Positions 55,503 through 64,000 of a stretch of 64,000 bases of DNA are shown here, piece by piece. The notes beneath the pieces were generated by a model. The model worked only from the letters and a program-made list of their open reading frames with translations, did no database searches and was not told the DNA's origin. Source of the DNA: Natrinema salifodinae (GTDB lineage: Archaea > Halobacteriota > Halobacteria > Halobacteriales > Natrialbaceae); assembly GCF_900110455.1 (NCBI RefSeq), contig NZ_FOIS01000002.1, positions 248,001 through 312,000 of the forward strand, written 5' to 3'. A program made the translations under genes and the position numbers. Position 1 is the first letter of the stretch; every line of letters begins with the position of its first letter.

Positions 55503-55993
55503 CAGTGTCGCCGATCGGACGACATGATCAACGGGATCGCGCGGTGTCGATTTCGATCACGCACGTCCTGACCATCGGGATCACGACGATCCTCATCGCG
55601 ATGGTGTTGACGAGCGCCGGAACCATGGTGGACACGGAGACCGATCGCAGCGCGGAATCGTCCCTCGAGACGGTCGGCGAGCGCCTGGCCGATGAGATCG
55701 GAAACGTCGATCAAATCGCAACCGGGACGACCGACGACGTTACCGTCGTGGCCGAGCATCCGCAGACGGTCGCGAGTACGCGGTACACGGTCGAGTTGAC
55801 CGAGGATTGTGGGCCGCTGATCGCCGATTCGACTGCGTGTCTGAAATTGACGGCACACGACGCCGATGCGATCGCGTACGTTCCGGTCAAGACCGATGCG
55901 GGGATCGACGAGAGTTCGGCGAGCGGCGGGACGATCGAGATCAGCTACGATGGAGCTGTGGACGAAATTTCGATCACGGAGGGACGCCGATGA
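55493..55993 (+). CDS. Pilus-operon single-helix protein 4 (DUF7266-like)
   Basis: A 166-residue protein whose helix RAVSISITHVLTIGITTILI then AMVLTSAGTMV follows a short basic stretch, the layout of archaeal pilins. A pair of Cys (CGPLIADSTAC) probably forms a disulfide in the outer domain. Start is a GTG at 55493 (overlap with the previous gene) or at 55505. It overlaps the next gene by four bases. Confidence 0.7.
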   Translation: MSLTVSPIGRHDQRDRAVSISITHVLTIGITTILIAMVLTSAGTMVDTETDRSAESSLETVGERLADEIGNVDQIATGTTDDVTVVAEHPQTVASTRYTVELTEDCGPLIADSTACLKLTAHDADAIAYVPVKTDAGIDESSASGGTIEISYDGAVDEISITEGRR

Positions 55994-56793
55994 GACGATC
56001 ACGACCCTGGAAGACGACGCGAGCGCGGAGCGACGACCGCGCAGTCTCCGACGTGCTCGCGTTCATCCTCGTGTTCGCGATCATCCTCGGGTCGGTCGCA
56101 CTGTTATCGACGACCGGCTTTCAGGCGATGAACGACTATCAGGAGGGGGAACAGCTTCGAAACGCCGAGCGAGCGATGGAGGCTCTCGCTGTAAACTTCA
56201 ACGACGTCATTCGGTACAACGGCGTCGAACAGCGCTACGGTGAGCTCTCACTTCGGGACGGAACGGTCTCGACCGGCGATACCGGAACGGAGCTAAATAT
56301 TACGATCACCGATAGTGGGACGTCAGAGACCATCGGTATCACCGACGATCGGTTCACTGGCTACGGTGACGAAACGACGGCCGATCTCGGCGAATTCACG
56401 TACACGACGAACGGAAATCGAATCGCGTACGAAGGCGGTGGCCTCGCGCGGGGAGACGAGTCGGAATCCTGGAGTACCGCCCTCAAACGGCCACAAATTC
56501 GCTGTGGTGACGACGTAGCGGTCATCTCGCTCGTAACGATCTCCGCGGATGACCGCTCGATACAGAGCAGCGGCGGACTCGGGGTTACGATGACCGTCGA
56601 AAATCGCAGTAGCAAGGTGTACACCGGCGCTGATGACGTTTCGATAACGGTCGAGAACTCCACGTACGAGGATGCCTGGAACGCGACGCTCGAAAGCGGC
56701 ACCTGGGGGAGCGACACTCCGGGAACGTGTGAATTCGAGCACGACTCTGGACGAGTCGTCGTGACCCTCGTCGACGCCGATCTCGAGTACTGA
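55990..56793 (+). CDS. Pilus-operon single-helix protein 5 (DUF7289-like pilin)
   Basis: A 267-residue protein with DRAVSDVLAFILVFAIILGS near its start, close to the RAVS-x-VIG pattern of archaeal type IV pilins, followed by a large beta-rich acidic outer domain (ENRSSKVYTGADDVSITVE). Two Cys residues (IRCGDD, TCEFEH) may form a disulfide. It is the last gene of the pilus run, and the ATGA overlap with the previous gene supports one operon. Recalled as DUF7289. Confidence 0.75.
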   Translation: MRRSRPWKTTRARSDDRAVSDVLAFILVFAIILGSVALLSTTGFQAMNDYQEGEQLRNAERAMEALAVNFNDVIRYNGVEQRYGELSLRDGTVSTGDTGTELNITITDSGTSETIGITDDRFTGYGDETTADLGEFTYTTNGNRIAYEGGGLARGDESESWSTALKRPQIRCGDDVAVISLVTISADDRSIQSSGGLGVTMTVENRSSKVYTGADDVSITVENSTYEDAWNATLESGTWGSDTPGTCEFEHDSGRVVVTLVDADLEY

Positions 56794-56810
56794 TCGGCAA
56801 CTCGCTTCCC

Positions 56811-58085
56811 CTATATCGTTTTCCAGTCCCCAGTAAGCATTGCTCGCAGCCCGGCCCGATCAGCCAGGGCCTCGACGCGAGCGGCCTGGTCGTCCACGTC
56901 ACCGGCAGTTTCGAGAGCCAGCCCGTTCGAGAGCCGTTTCGGCGCGTCCATCGGTGAGCCGTCCGCGCGGGTCGGCTCGTCGTTCAGGACCGTTCGGTCG
57001 GCGTCATCCGGACTCCAGGGGACGGAGACGCCGGCGAGCCCGCGTCCGAGCAGGTATTCGGCGGTCCCGACCAGCGCCCCCTCGGGCGTCGAGTGGCCGA
57101 TCGCCCCGATCGATCCCCGCTCGTTGAAGAACCGGACGACGTATTCGCCACTTCCGGTCGGATCCGTTTCGGCGCCGCCGGAGTCGTCGCGCGCGTCCCC
57201 GTCGGTCGCCTGGTCCGCCGCGCTCGCCGTTGGATTCGTGCTGGTCCCGGTCCCGTTCTCAGACCCGGTCTCGGTTTCGGTTTCGGTGGTCTCGTCCTCT
57301 CGCCCGATACTGCTCGACTCGGATCCAGCAGCCGAGGACGCTGAAGCGGAGGGATCAGTGGACGATAACCGATCGCGTCCGTCGTCCGTGATCGCCGATT
57401 CGCTGAATCGGACCGAGACGTCCTCCGCGATGTCGGTATCGGCACCTGGCCGAACGGAGTCGCCGTCGGCGAAGGCGACGAGCAGCCGATCGAGGAACCG
57501 GTCGGTCGCGGACGCGAACTCGTCGGCGTAGACTTCGCCCTGGACCGTGGCCTCAGTGAGCCGATCGACGATGTCGTCGACCAGGCGCGACCGCTCGACG
57601 GCGAGTTGGCGGGCGATGTGGGGCCGCGAGTGTTGTTCGAGGCGGCGACCGACGGCGTCGCGCGAGTAGGTCGCGATCGCCGCCTCCTCGTTCGGCAGGT
57701 CGGAGAGTTCGAACGCGCGGTATTCAATGTCCGTTCGGCCGGCCAGGAAGAGGTAGGCACGACCGTTCGTGTAGATCGCGCGGTCGACGCCCGTCCAGGC
57801 CATCGCCTGGCGGAGGTCGTTCGCCCGCGATTCGTCGAGCGACTCGTCGGAGGGTTCGACGGCGACGAACAGGGCCGGAACCGAGTCGATCGTCGGGACG
57901 TACTCGAGGCGTGTCTCGTCGACGGCACGGTCCGTCACGCACGAGGCGTCTCGGAGGTCCCAGCCGAGGGTCTCGAGGAAGGGTTCGACGAGCCAGCGAC
58001 GAGTTTCCCGGAGAGTCGTCGGCGGCGAGGCGTCGACCAGCGCCGCGGTGCGGGCGACGAACGAGCGGAGGTCGAGCGAAGGCAT
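56811..58085 (-). CDS. Type I restriction HsdR N-terminus-like protein, degenerate
   Basis: A 424-residue protein. The first 190 residues (TTLRETRRWLVEPFLETLGWD, then ALFVAVEPSDESLDESRAND, RAIYTNGRAYLFLAGR) resemble the HSDR_N nuclease-like domain, but the expected EAK catalytic strand is replaced by FVAVEPSD, so nuclease activity is doubtful. A Ser/Thr/Glu-rich unfolded linker (residues about 235-315) separates it from an alpha/beta C-terminal region (VVRFFNERGSIGAIGHST). It sits between the pilus and che operons, convergent with the first. Role unknown. Confidence 0.65.
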   Translation of the reverse strand: MPSLDLRSFVARTAALVDASPPTTLRETRRWLVEPFLETLGWDLRDASCVTDRAVDETRLEYVPTIDSVPALFVAVEPSDESLDESRANDLRQAMAWTGVDRAIYTNGRAYLFLAGRTDIEYRAFELSDLPNEEAAIATYSRDAVGRRLEQHSRPHIARQLAVERSRLVDDIVDRLTEATVQGEVYADEFASATDRFLDRLLVAFADGDSVRPGADTDIAEDVSVRFSESAITDDGRDRLSSTDPSASASSAAGSESSSIGREDETTETETETGSENGTGTSTNPTASAADQATDGDARDDSGGAETDPTGSGEYVVRFFNERGSIGAIGHSTPEGALVGTAEYLLGRGLAGVSVPWSPDDADRTVLNDEPTRADGSPMDAPKRLSNGLALETAGDVDDQAARVEALADRAGLRAMLTGDWKTI

Positions 58086-58169
58086 CTGTCGAGGATATTC
58101 GGTAGACCGTCATGTAACGTCCGGTCGCCTTCCAGCCCGCGAAGAAGTCGCTAGAACACGCAGCGGTCG

Positions 58170-59096
58170 TCAGATTTCGGAACCCGAGTTCGCGCGGCGG
58201 TCGGGCTGCCCGACGTTCGTGTCGCCCGCTTCCCGCTGGTAGATGCGCAGACGAGCCTCGCGGACGGCGAAGGCCGACTGAAGGGTGGGCGGGATCGTCT
58301 CGGCCTTGCCGATGACGAGGTAACCGTCCGGACGCATCGACTGGGCGATCGTCCCCAGCATCGACTGTTTGTGCGCGTTGTCGATGTAGATAAAGAGATT
58401 GCGACAGACGACGAGATCGAAGCCGGCCTTCGGCTCGTCGTTGATCAGGTCGTGGCGCTGAAACGTAACGGCCCGCTGAATCTCGTTTCGGATTCGGTAG
58501 GTCCGGCCGTCCACGTCGACGTAGCGGCGGTAGTCGTCGAGAAAGGACAGCTGGTCGTCTAAGTCGACGGTTCGGGATTCCTCGTAGACCCCTTTTCGGG
58601 CCGTCTCGAGCGCCGGGGTACTGATGTCGGTCCCGAGGACGTGGATTGTCGACTCGTCGATCTGGGGATCGTCGTGAGCAAGCATCGCCAGCGAGTACGG
58701 CTCCCGGCCGTCGGCACAGGCGGTGCTCCAGATGCGAACGGTGTCGGTGTTCGCGGAGAGTCGCCGGAGAACCGTCCGGATCCCCGACCAGACATCGGGG
58801 TTGCGGAAGAAACCCGTGACGTTGATACTCAACGCTTCGAGCAGCGCCTTCTGCTCGTCCGGATCGGCGCGCAGCTTCTCGAAGTACGCGCCATACGTCT
58901 CGTTTTGGGTCCGGCGCATCCGCGAGGAGACGCGCCGGTCGAGGTAGCTATCGTTGTAGTGGCTCGTCGCGAAAGCCAGTTCGTCCTCGACGAACGCAAG
59001 GAGGTCGGCGAACGCCTCGTCCCCGTCGGCGTTATCGTCACCGTTCCTGCCGTCGTTGTTCGAGCCGCTGTCGCTCGTCCTGTCGTTTCCGATCAC
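58170..59096 (-). CDS. cheR: Chemotaxis protein methyltransferase CheR
   Basis: A 308-residue CheR that transfers methyl groups from SAM to glutamates of transducers. Residues 30-110 form the N-terminal helical domain (SHYNDSYLDRRVSSRMRRT), and the SAM-binding motif is WSTACADGREPYSLAML (residues about 130-146) followed by LGTDISTPALETARKG. The C-terminal part holds DLVVCRNLFIYI. The start is a GTG at 59096, overlapping the cheD stop (GTGA), so the longer frame to 59498 is not the gene. Last gene of a che operon. Confidence 0.94.
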   Translation of the reverse strand: MIGNDRTSDSGSNNDGRNGDDNADGDEAFADLLAFVEDELAFATSHYNDSYLDRRVSSRMRRTQNETYGAYFEKLRADPDEQKALLEALSINVTGFFRNPDVWSGIRTVLRRLSANTDTVRIWSTACADGREPYSLAMLAHDDPQIDESTIHVLGTDISTPALETARKGVYEESRTVDLDDQLSFLDDYRRYVDVDGRTYRIRNEIQRAVTFQRHDLINDEPKAGFDLVVCRNLFIYIDNAHKQSMLGTIAQSMRPDGYLVIGKAETIPPTLQSAFAVREARLRIYQREAGDTNVGQPDRRANSGSEI

Positions 59097-59608
59097 AGTT
59101 CTTTCACTTCGTTGTCTCCGTTCGAGGTCTTCACGACGAGCGTTCCGGAACCGGGCGTGAACTCGACGGTCCGTCCGTGCTCGCCGCCGACGTCCTCGGC
59201 CTCGAGCGGCACGCCGAGTTTCTCGAGTTCCTCCTTCGCGGCGGCGATGTTTCGCTGACCGACGCCATCGCCGAAGCTCTCGAACTCGAACATGTCGCTG
59301 CCGCCGGCGATCTTCGCTTCGACGTCCGTGTAGCTGGCTCCCTGCTCGACCATCCGGCGCAACAGCGCGCGGATCGCCGTGTCGGCGTACTTCCCGGGTT
59401 TGCGGTCGCTGTTGTCCGCGGTGTCGCCGTCGGGTAACATGACGTGTGCCAATCCGCCGATCTCCGTCTGGGAATCGTACAGCGCGATGGCCAAACACGA
59501 TCCAAGCCCGTAGGATTTGAGCGTGTCGTCACCGTCGCTGACGATCAGTTCGGAGATGCCGACCTGGACCGGCGTCGGTGCGCCTGGTTCGGTCCCGTAG
59601 GTCTTCAT
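59093..59608 (-). CDS. cheD: Chemoreceptor glutamine deamidase CheD
   Basis: A 171-residue CheD that deamidates receptor glutamines. The catalytic Cys is C38 in KSYGLGSCLAI and the partner His is H55 in GGLAHVMLP. The family's GG-x-DMFEF motif (AGGSDMFEFESFG) and GQRNIAAAKEEL are intact. CheD binds CheC in archaea and bacteria, and the two CheC genes lie directly upstream. It starts four bases inside the preceding cheC gene (ATGA). Confidence 0.95.
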   Translation of the reverse strand: MKTYGTEPGAPTPVQVGISELIVSDGDDTLKSYGLGSCLAIALYDSQTEIGGLAHVMLPDGDTADNSDRKPGKYADTAIRALLRRMVEQGASYTDVEAKIAGGSDMFEFESFGDGVGQRNIAAAKEELEKLGVPLEAEDVGGEHGRTVEFTPGSGTLVVKTSNGDNEVKEL

Positions 59609-60873
59609 GCGTTATCGACTTCCTGGAACTCCGCCGTCGTCGGTGCCTCCTCGATCCGATCGACGTCGAGGTTGTTCAGCGCCCGTTCGAGGTCCGATTC
59701 GTCGGGGATGGTGTACACCTCGCAGTCGAATTCGCGGCCGTCGGCGACGACGACCGTGTCGAAGACGAACGCGAAGTCTTGGTTCTCTCCGAGCTGGATG
59801 ATGACGGGATCGACGGCCGCGGCGCCGATGTCGTGGATGAACTCCGGCGTCGAGTGGTCGATCGTCGTGTCGAGGACGTTAGCCCAGCCGTCCAGAAATC
59901 CGCTGGCCATGATGTTGCCCAGTTCCTTGATAGCGCTCGTGCCCATCTCGCCGAAGCCGTCTTCTTCGACCTCCATAGGGACCATCGCGTCGACGACCTC
60001 GTGGGCCGACTCCTCGTCGAACAGGAAAAGGAGGTAGCCACTGGGCATGCCGTCGAACTCGAATGCGACGCCGACGAGCTTCTCGTTGGCCACCTGTTCA
60101 GGGATCGCCTCGAGCGAGACGAAGTTTAGTCGGCGGATCTCGACGCTGGTGTCGATTCCGGTCAGTGTGGTTGCGGTCTCGGCGACTTCCTCCGCGCCGC
60201 GTTCGGCCATCCGGTCGAACCCGTCTAACTTGTCGTACGCGATTCCCTCGCTGGCGCGCAACCGTTCGAGGAGCTTCGCCATCGACTCCCGTTTCGGGAA
60301 GAGATAGTGGCTGAATCCGACCTCGGTACCGACGGTCTCGATCCGACTCTGAAAGAGCAAGGCGAGGTCGTCGTCGGCCGGCGCTTCGTCGATCTCACCG
60401 AAGAACGGATCGGCGGACTGGCCCTCGACGAGCTCGGGTGTCGAGACGTCGATGACCGCCTCGAGGACGTCGGCCCAGCCGTCGATGAAGCCGCTGTTCA
60501 TGATGTGGCCGACCTCGGTCGCGGCACTCTCGGTCATCGCATCGAACTCGTCGGGATCGCTCACGTCGGTGTCGATATCCGCGTCAGGACCGGCCTCCGC
60601 GAGCAGTGTTTCGACGATCTGGAAGGCGTTCTCGCGCTCGAAGACGACGACCGAGTAGCCCTCGATCGCGCCGGTCAGCTTGACGCGAACGCCGACCTTC
60701 TCCGTCGAGTTCTCGAAGTCGCGCTGGATCTCGCGGCCGCGCATGAAGTTGAGTTTCGTCACGCCCACCTGGGTCTCGACGCCCATCATGTGGGTCAGCC
60801 GGCCCGCCGCGAGCCCGGCGCCTTCGCGAGCCATCTCGTAGAACGTACCGAGTGCGTTGACGTCGAGTTTCAT
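59605..60873 (-). CDS. cheC: Double-module CheC phosphatase-like protein
   Basis: A 422-residue protein with two CheC modules in tandem (about 1-190 and 200-415), twice the usual length. CheC dephosphorylates CheY-P using E-x2-N...P sites. Here module 1 has E13..R16 and E120-V-G-H123 where Asn is expected, module 2 has a degenerate first site near 222-230, and only E317-L-G-N320 matches the active form with its distal Pro. So one of four possible sites looks active. It overlaps cheD and the shorter cheC gene by four bases. Confidence 0.92.
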   Translation of the reverse strand: MKLDVNALGTFYEMAREGAGLAAGRLTHMMGVETQVGVTKLNFMRGREIQRDFENSTEKVGVRVKLTGAIEGYSVVVFERENAFQIVETLLAEAGPDADIDTDVSDPDEFDAMTESAATEVGHIMNSGFIDGWADVLEAVIDVSTPELVEGQSADPFFGEIDEAPADDDLALLFQSRIETVGTEVGFSHYLFPKRESMAKLLERLRASEGIAYDKLDGFDRMAERGAEEVAETATTLTGIDTSVEIRRLNFVSLEAIPEQVANEKLVGVAFEFDGMPSGYLLFLFDEESAHEVVDAMVPMEVEEDGFGEMGTSAIKELGNIMASGFLDGWANVLDTTIDHSTPEFIHDIGAAAVDPVIIQLGENQDFAFVFDTVVVADGREFDCEVYTIPDESDLERALNNLDVDRIEEAPTTAEFQEVDNA

Positions 60874-61475
60874 GCAGTCTGGACTTCGATACCGTTGACC
60901 ATTTCCACGAACTCCGCTAAGTCTGGGAAGGCGTAGATCTCGGCCTCGATCTGGTAGCTCGGCACGGCCAGATCCGAATCGAAGAACAACGCGAGGTCGT
61001 CACCGCCGAGGTTGGCCGTCCGGGTGACGATGTCTCCGGTCGGCGCGTAGACGAGTTGGGGCGCGGCGATGTCGATCGCGCGTCCGAGCACGTCGGCCCA
61101 GCCGTCGATGAAGCCGCTGGCCATCATGTTGCCCATCTCTTCGACGGCGCTACGGGCCATCTTGCCCGAGACGTCGCCCATGTCGTCGACGACGTCGCGG
61201 AGCATGATCGCCGTGATTTTCTTCGCGCTCGCCTCGGGGAAGAGGATGAGGATGTGCCCGTGGGGTTCGTCCAGCAGTCGGACGCGGACGCCGACCCGCT
61301 TCCCGCCGTCGACCTGCGACTCGATGTCGTCGACGTCGATGAAGTTGGTCTTGGTCACCTCCATCTGGGCGTCCTCGCCGGTCAGTTTGCCCATGTTGTC
61401 GGCGACGCCGTTCGTCCCGACCTTCGCCATCTCGTTTATGAAACTCAGCTTCCGAATATCAACCATCATCGTCAT
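60870..61475 (-). CDS. cheC: CheC phosphatase, single module
   Basis: A 201-residue CheC. The second site, E113-M-G-N116 in SAVEEMGNMMASGF with a Pro in IDIAAPQL, is intact; the first site has Lys at residue 18 where Asn is expected (FINEMAKVG). It should dephosphorylate CheY-P and, with CheD, help set adaptation. The start at 61475 is MTMMVDIRKLS; a second ATG two codons later is an alternative. It lies 34 bases after the cheA stop. Confidence 0.92.
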   Translation of the reverse strand: MTMMVDIRKLSFINEMAKVGTNGVADNMGKLTGEDAQMEVTKTNFIDVDDIESQVDGGKRVGVRVRLLDEPHGHILILFPEASAKKITAIMLRDVVDDMGDVSGKMARSAVEEMGNMMASGFIDGWADVLGRAIDIAAPQLVYAPTGDIVTRTANLGGDDLALFFDSDLAVPSYQIEAEIYAFPDLAEFVEMVNGIEVQTA

Positions 61476-61509
61476 AGGTTTCTCCGTAGGATTGGGTGTT
61501 CGCGTTCGT

Positions 61510-64000
61510 TCATAGTGTCGTCACGTCCAGAATGTTGACTACCTCTCCCCGTCCTCGAACCGTCGCACCGCTGAGTCCCGGAATACCGCTCATGAAGCCC
61601 TCGAAGGGCTTGACAACGACTTCCTGCTGCCCGCGGACGTGATCGCAGCGGAGGGCGACCTCGCGAACCTCGTCACGGATGCGGACGACCATTCCGTTGT
61701 CGTCGGCGGCGGGGGCCGGCGTCTCGAGGACGTCGGCCAGCGAGATTACGGGGTAGTCGCCGTCCTCGCTCGGGAGGACGGACTCGCCGTCGACCGTCTC
61801 GATCGCGTCCGCGGACTCGACGTCGAGGATGGCTTTCGTCGGTAGGCCGAACTCCTCGCCGCCGCACTCGACGAACAGGATCTCGTCGATCGCGACCGTC
61901 ACGGGGAGTTCCATCGTGACGGTCGTTCCCTCGTCCGGGTCGCTGTCGATCGCGACCGTTCCGTCTAAGTCCTCGATCGTCCGCTTGACGACGTCCATCC
62001 CGACGCCGCGACCGCTGACGTCGGTCACCTCCTCGGCCGTCGAGAACCCGGGGTGGAAGATGAGTTCGTACGCCTCCTCGTCGGCCAGCGCGGCCGCCTC
62101 GTCCTCGTCGAGGACGTCGGCCGCGACCGCCTCGGACCGGAGCTGATCGGCGTCGAGTCCGTTCCCGTCGTCTTCGACCGTGATCGTCACGCGGTCGCGC
62201 GAGCGGTCGGCGCGGACCTCGACGGCCCCCTCGCGGGGCTTGCCGGCCGCCTCGCGCGCGTCCGGCGATTCGATCCCGTGGTCGACCGCGTTCCGGACCA
62301 AGTGAATCAGCGGATCGCCGATCCGATCGAGGATACTCCGGTCGAGTTCGACGTCCTCGCCGGTCATCTCGAAGGCGACCTCCTTGTCCTGATCGCGGGC
62401 GATGTCGCGGACGACCCGCGGTAGGCGGTTGGTCACCGTCTGGAGCGGCACCAGGCGGATGTCCATGACCGTCTCCTGGAGGTCGGTCGTCAGGTCCGAC
62501 AGCGCGTCGATCTCCTCGTCGAGGGCCGACCCGGTTCCGTCGTCGTCGGCCGCGTGGCGGAGCCGAACGCGGCTCGTCACCAGGCCCTCAACGAGGGTCA
62601 GCAGCGAGTCGATCTGTTCGACGTCGACACGGACCGACTGGATCTCATCGGTCTCGGCGTCGGCGTCCGGCTGATCGGGCGTTGCTGGGATGGTGGCGTC
62701 GGGAATCTCGAAGTCGGGTTCGTCGACGATCCGGACGACGTCGGCGTCCGTCTCCGACGCCGACCCGGCTGACTCGTCGTCGAACGACGCTGCAGACGAC
62801 ATCTCCGAGTCTGGATCGGTCGCGTCGGCGACCGCGTCCGTCTCGGCAGACGTATCGAAGCCGGCATCGGCGGTATCGAACTCGGCCGTATCGGCGAACG
62901 CCTCGTCGTCGAGGCCGTAGTCCGAGTCGTTGAACTCGTCCTCGTCGGTCACATCTGCGTCGAGATCCGTCGTGACGTCATCGAACGACGTCTCGTCGAA
63001 CTGCTCGTCGAACGGGTCCTCGTCGTCGGCCGATCCGAGGTCGTCGTCGAACGACGCCGTCGAATCGAAGTCGGCCGCGACGTCCTCGCCGAACGAGTCG
63101 TCGTCGACGTCGTCGGCCTGGTCCGGTGACTCGGACTCGGTTAGCTCGTCGGTTTCATCGCGGTTGTCCGGGTCATCAGACTCGTCCGGTTCGTCGGCTT
63201 CAACGCGGTCGTCCGGTTCGTCGGATTCGGACGGTTCGTCTGTCTCAACGTCGTCGCCTGGTTCGTCGGGCTCGGCCGGTTCGTCGGCTTCAACGCGGCC
63301 GTCTGATTCATCAGATTCGTCCAGTTGGTCGGTCTCGACGGGTTCGTCGGCTTCAACGCGGTTATCCGGTTCGCCGGACTCGTCCGGTTCGTCGGCGTCA
63401 CCAGGCTGGTCAGCTTCGCGGGCCGTCTCCGCATCGTCAGCGGTATCGATCCCAGTCTCGGCGTCATCGGATGCAGTATCGCTCGCTGCGCTCGCGGACG
63501 TGTCGTCGATTGCGTCCGCGTCAGCGGCGTCGGCGACTGCTCCGTCAGTGGACGCCTCGTCTCCGGCGGGAGTCGTACCGACGGAATCGTCATTCGGCGC
63601 TGTAGACGACGCGTCGACCGGGGTCGCGTCGGGTTCCGGTCCGTCCTCGTCGGTCGAGATAGTGTCGTCCCCGTCCTCGTCGATCGAAGCGGTATCGTCC
63701 CCGTTCGAGTGATCGGCGGCGGCTGCGTCTCCGGTCGCCTGGTCCCGATCCTGTTCCTGGGCACGGTCCGCATCCGTATCGGACTCCGAGTCTGAGTCCG
63801 CGTCGACCAGCATGTCGTCGATCTCGTCGTCGGACGGGTCCTCGCTTTCGAGGAACGACTCGTCCGCGAACTCCTCGGCGTCGTCGCCGAGGAGTTCGTC
63901 CATTCCGACTTCCTCCTCGTCGTCGAACTCGTCGAACTCGAGTTCCGCCAGTTCGTCCTGGAGCTCGTCGAAGCCGACCATTTCGACCTCGTCTTTGAGC
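61510..64000 (-). CDS. cheA: Chemotaxis histidine kinase CheA, N-terminus outside window
   Basis: The frame runs off the window, with seven or more codons before the first visible Met (LKDEVE-M), so the phosphotransfer (Hpt, P1) domain is not seen. About 430 residues of acidic, repetitive linker follow. Then come the P3 dimer helix (VDVEQIDSLLTLVEGLVTS), the P4 ATPase (LVRNAVDHGIESPDAREA, VEDDGNG, GRGVGMDVVKR) and the P5 CheW-like domain ending VVNILDVTTL. It drives the CheY switch of the archaellum. The extent of the linker is unusual. First visible gene of the cheA-cheC-cheC-cheD-cheR operon. Confidence 0.95.
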   Translation of the reverse strand, partial: LKDEVEMVGFDELQDELAELEFDEFDDEEEVGMDELLGDDAEEFADESFLESEDPSDDEIDDMLVDADSDSESDTDADRAQEQDRDQATGDAAAADHSNGDDTASIDEDGDDTISTDEDGPEPDATPVDASSTAPNDDSVGTTPAGDEASTDGAVADAADADAIDDTSASAASDTASDDAETGIDTADDAETAREADQPGDADEPDESGEPDNRVEADEPVETDQLDESDESDGRVEADEPAEPDEPGDDVETDEPSESDEPDDRVEADEPDESDDPDNRDETDELTESESPDQADDVDDDSFGEDVAADFDSTASFDDDLGSADDEDPFDEQFDETSFDDVTTDLDADVTDEDEFNDSDYGLDDEAFADTAEFDTADAGFDTSAETDAVADATDPDSEMSSAASFDDESAGSASETDADVVRIVDEPDFEIPDATIPATPDQPDADAETDEIQSVRVDVEQIDSLLTLVEGLVTSRVRLRHAADDDGTGSALDEEIDALSDLTTDLQETVMDIRLVPLQTVTNRLPRVVRDIARDQDKEVAFEMTGEDVELDRSILDRIGDPLIHLVRNAVDHGIESPDAREAAGKPREGAVEVRADRSRDRVTITVEDDGNGLDADQLRSEAVAADVLDEDEAAALADEEAYELIFHPGFSTAEEVTDVSGRGVGMDVVKRTIEDLDGTVAIDSDPDEGTTVTMELPVTVAIDEILFVECGGEEFGLPTKAILDVESADAIETVDGESVLPSEDGDYPVISLADVLETPAPAADDNGMVVRIRDEVREVALRCDHVRGQQEVVVKPFEGFMSGIPGLSGATVRGRGEVVNILDVTTL
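63140..63370 (-). repeat. 45-base tandem repeats in CheA linker
   Basis: About five units of 15 residues of the form D-x-R-V-E-A-D-E-P-x-E-x-D-E-P occur in a row. The DNA shows a recurring GGTTCGTCGGCTTCAACG stretch on the plus strand, starting near 63189, 63279 and 63341. The array can probably vary in length. Confidence 0.65.

Overview
The window is high-GC archaeal chromosome. Acidic proteins, leaderless genes with a TATA-like box about 25 bases before the start codon, Bat-type HTH_10 regulators, a HalX response regulator and a Tat/lipobox binding protein all point to a halophilic archaeon (Halobacteria, probably the Natrialbales side). The exact genus cannot be read from the sequence.

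Left third (1-23 kb). A truncated dCTP deaminase-like gene and an O-methyltransferase are followed by a 1180-residue multi-PAS/GAF histidine kinase with a four-helix membrane protein on each side; the two membrane proteins look paralogous. Next come a mechanosensitive-channel-like protein, a creatininase-family hydrolase, nikR, a cupin and a frameshifted membrane gene. A fatty-acid block follows: two acyl-CoA dehydrogenases and a fused 3-hydroxyacyl-CoA dehydrogenase/enoyl-CoA hydratase. The first dehydrogenase carries an in-frame palindromic insertion. A Cys-rich HTH_10 regulator precedes a Zn/Cd-type P1B ATPase, then come an AlkA-like glycosylase and an unusual protein of about 190 residues of five-residue repeats with a PRC-barrel-like end.

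Middle (23-47 kb). Here are katG with a 20-codon upstream ORF, a fused RimK-type ligase/aspartyl-protease-fold protein, a flippase, a GNAT protein, an aspartoacylase-family hydrolase, the sdhCDBA operon (whose transcript probably opens with a three-codon ORF), an XapX protein, a small winged-helix protein under repeated operator-like sites, an HD hydrolase, a peroxiredoxin and tatA. A tRNA-Arg(CCU) gene has a second copy of its 3' end 109 bases away, the mark of past integration, followed by a lower-GC pair (membrane protein plus HTH_10 regulator). A tightly overlapping minus-strand operon then encodes a Liv-type ABC importer with an acyl-CoA ligase and a short-chain dehydrogenase, suggesting import and activation of an organic acid.

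Right end (47-64 kb). A type IV pilus locus (PilB3-like ATPase, PilC3-like membrane platform, five small single-helix pilin-like proteins) converges on a chemotaxis operon read on the minus strand (cheA, cheC, a double cheC, cheD, cheR). CheA runs off the window with its N-terminus missing.

No rRNA, CRISPR array or complete insertion sequence was seen.
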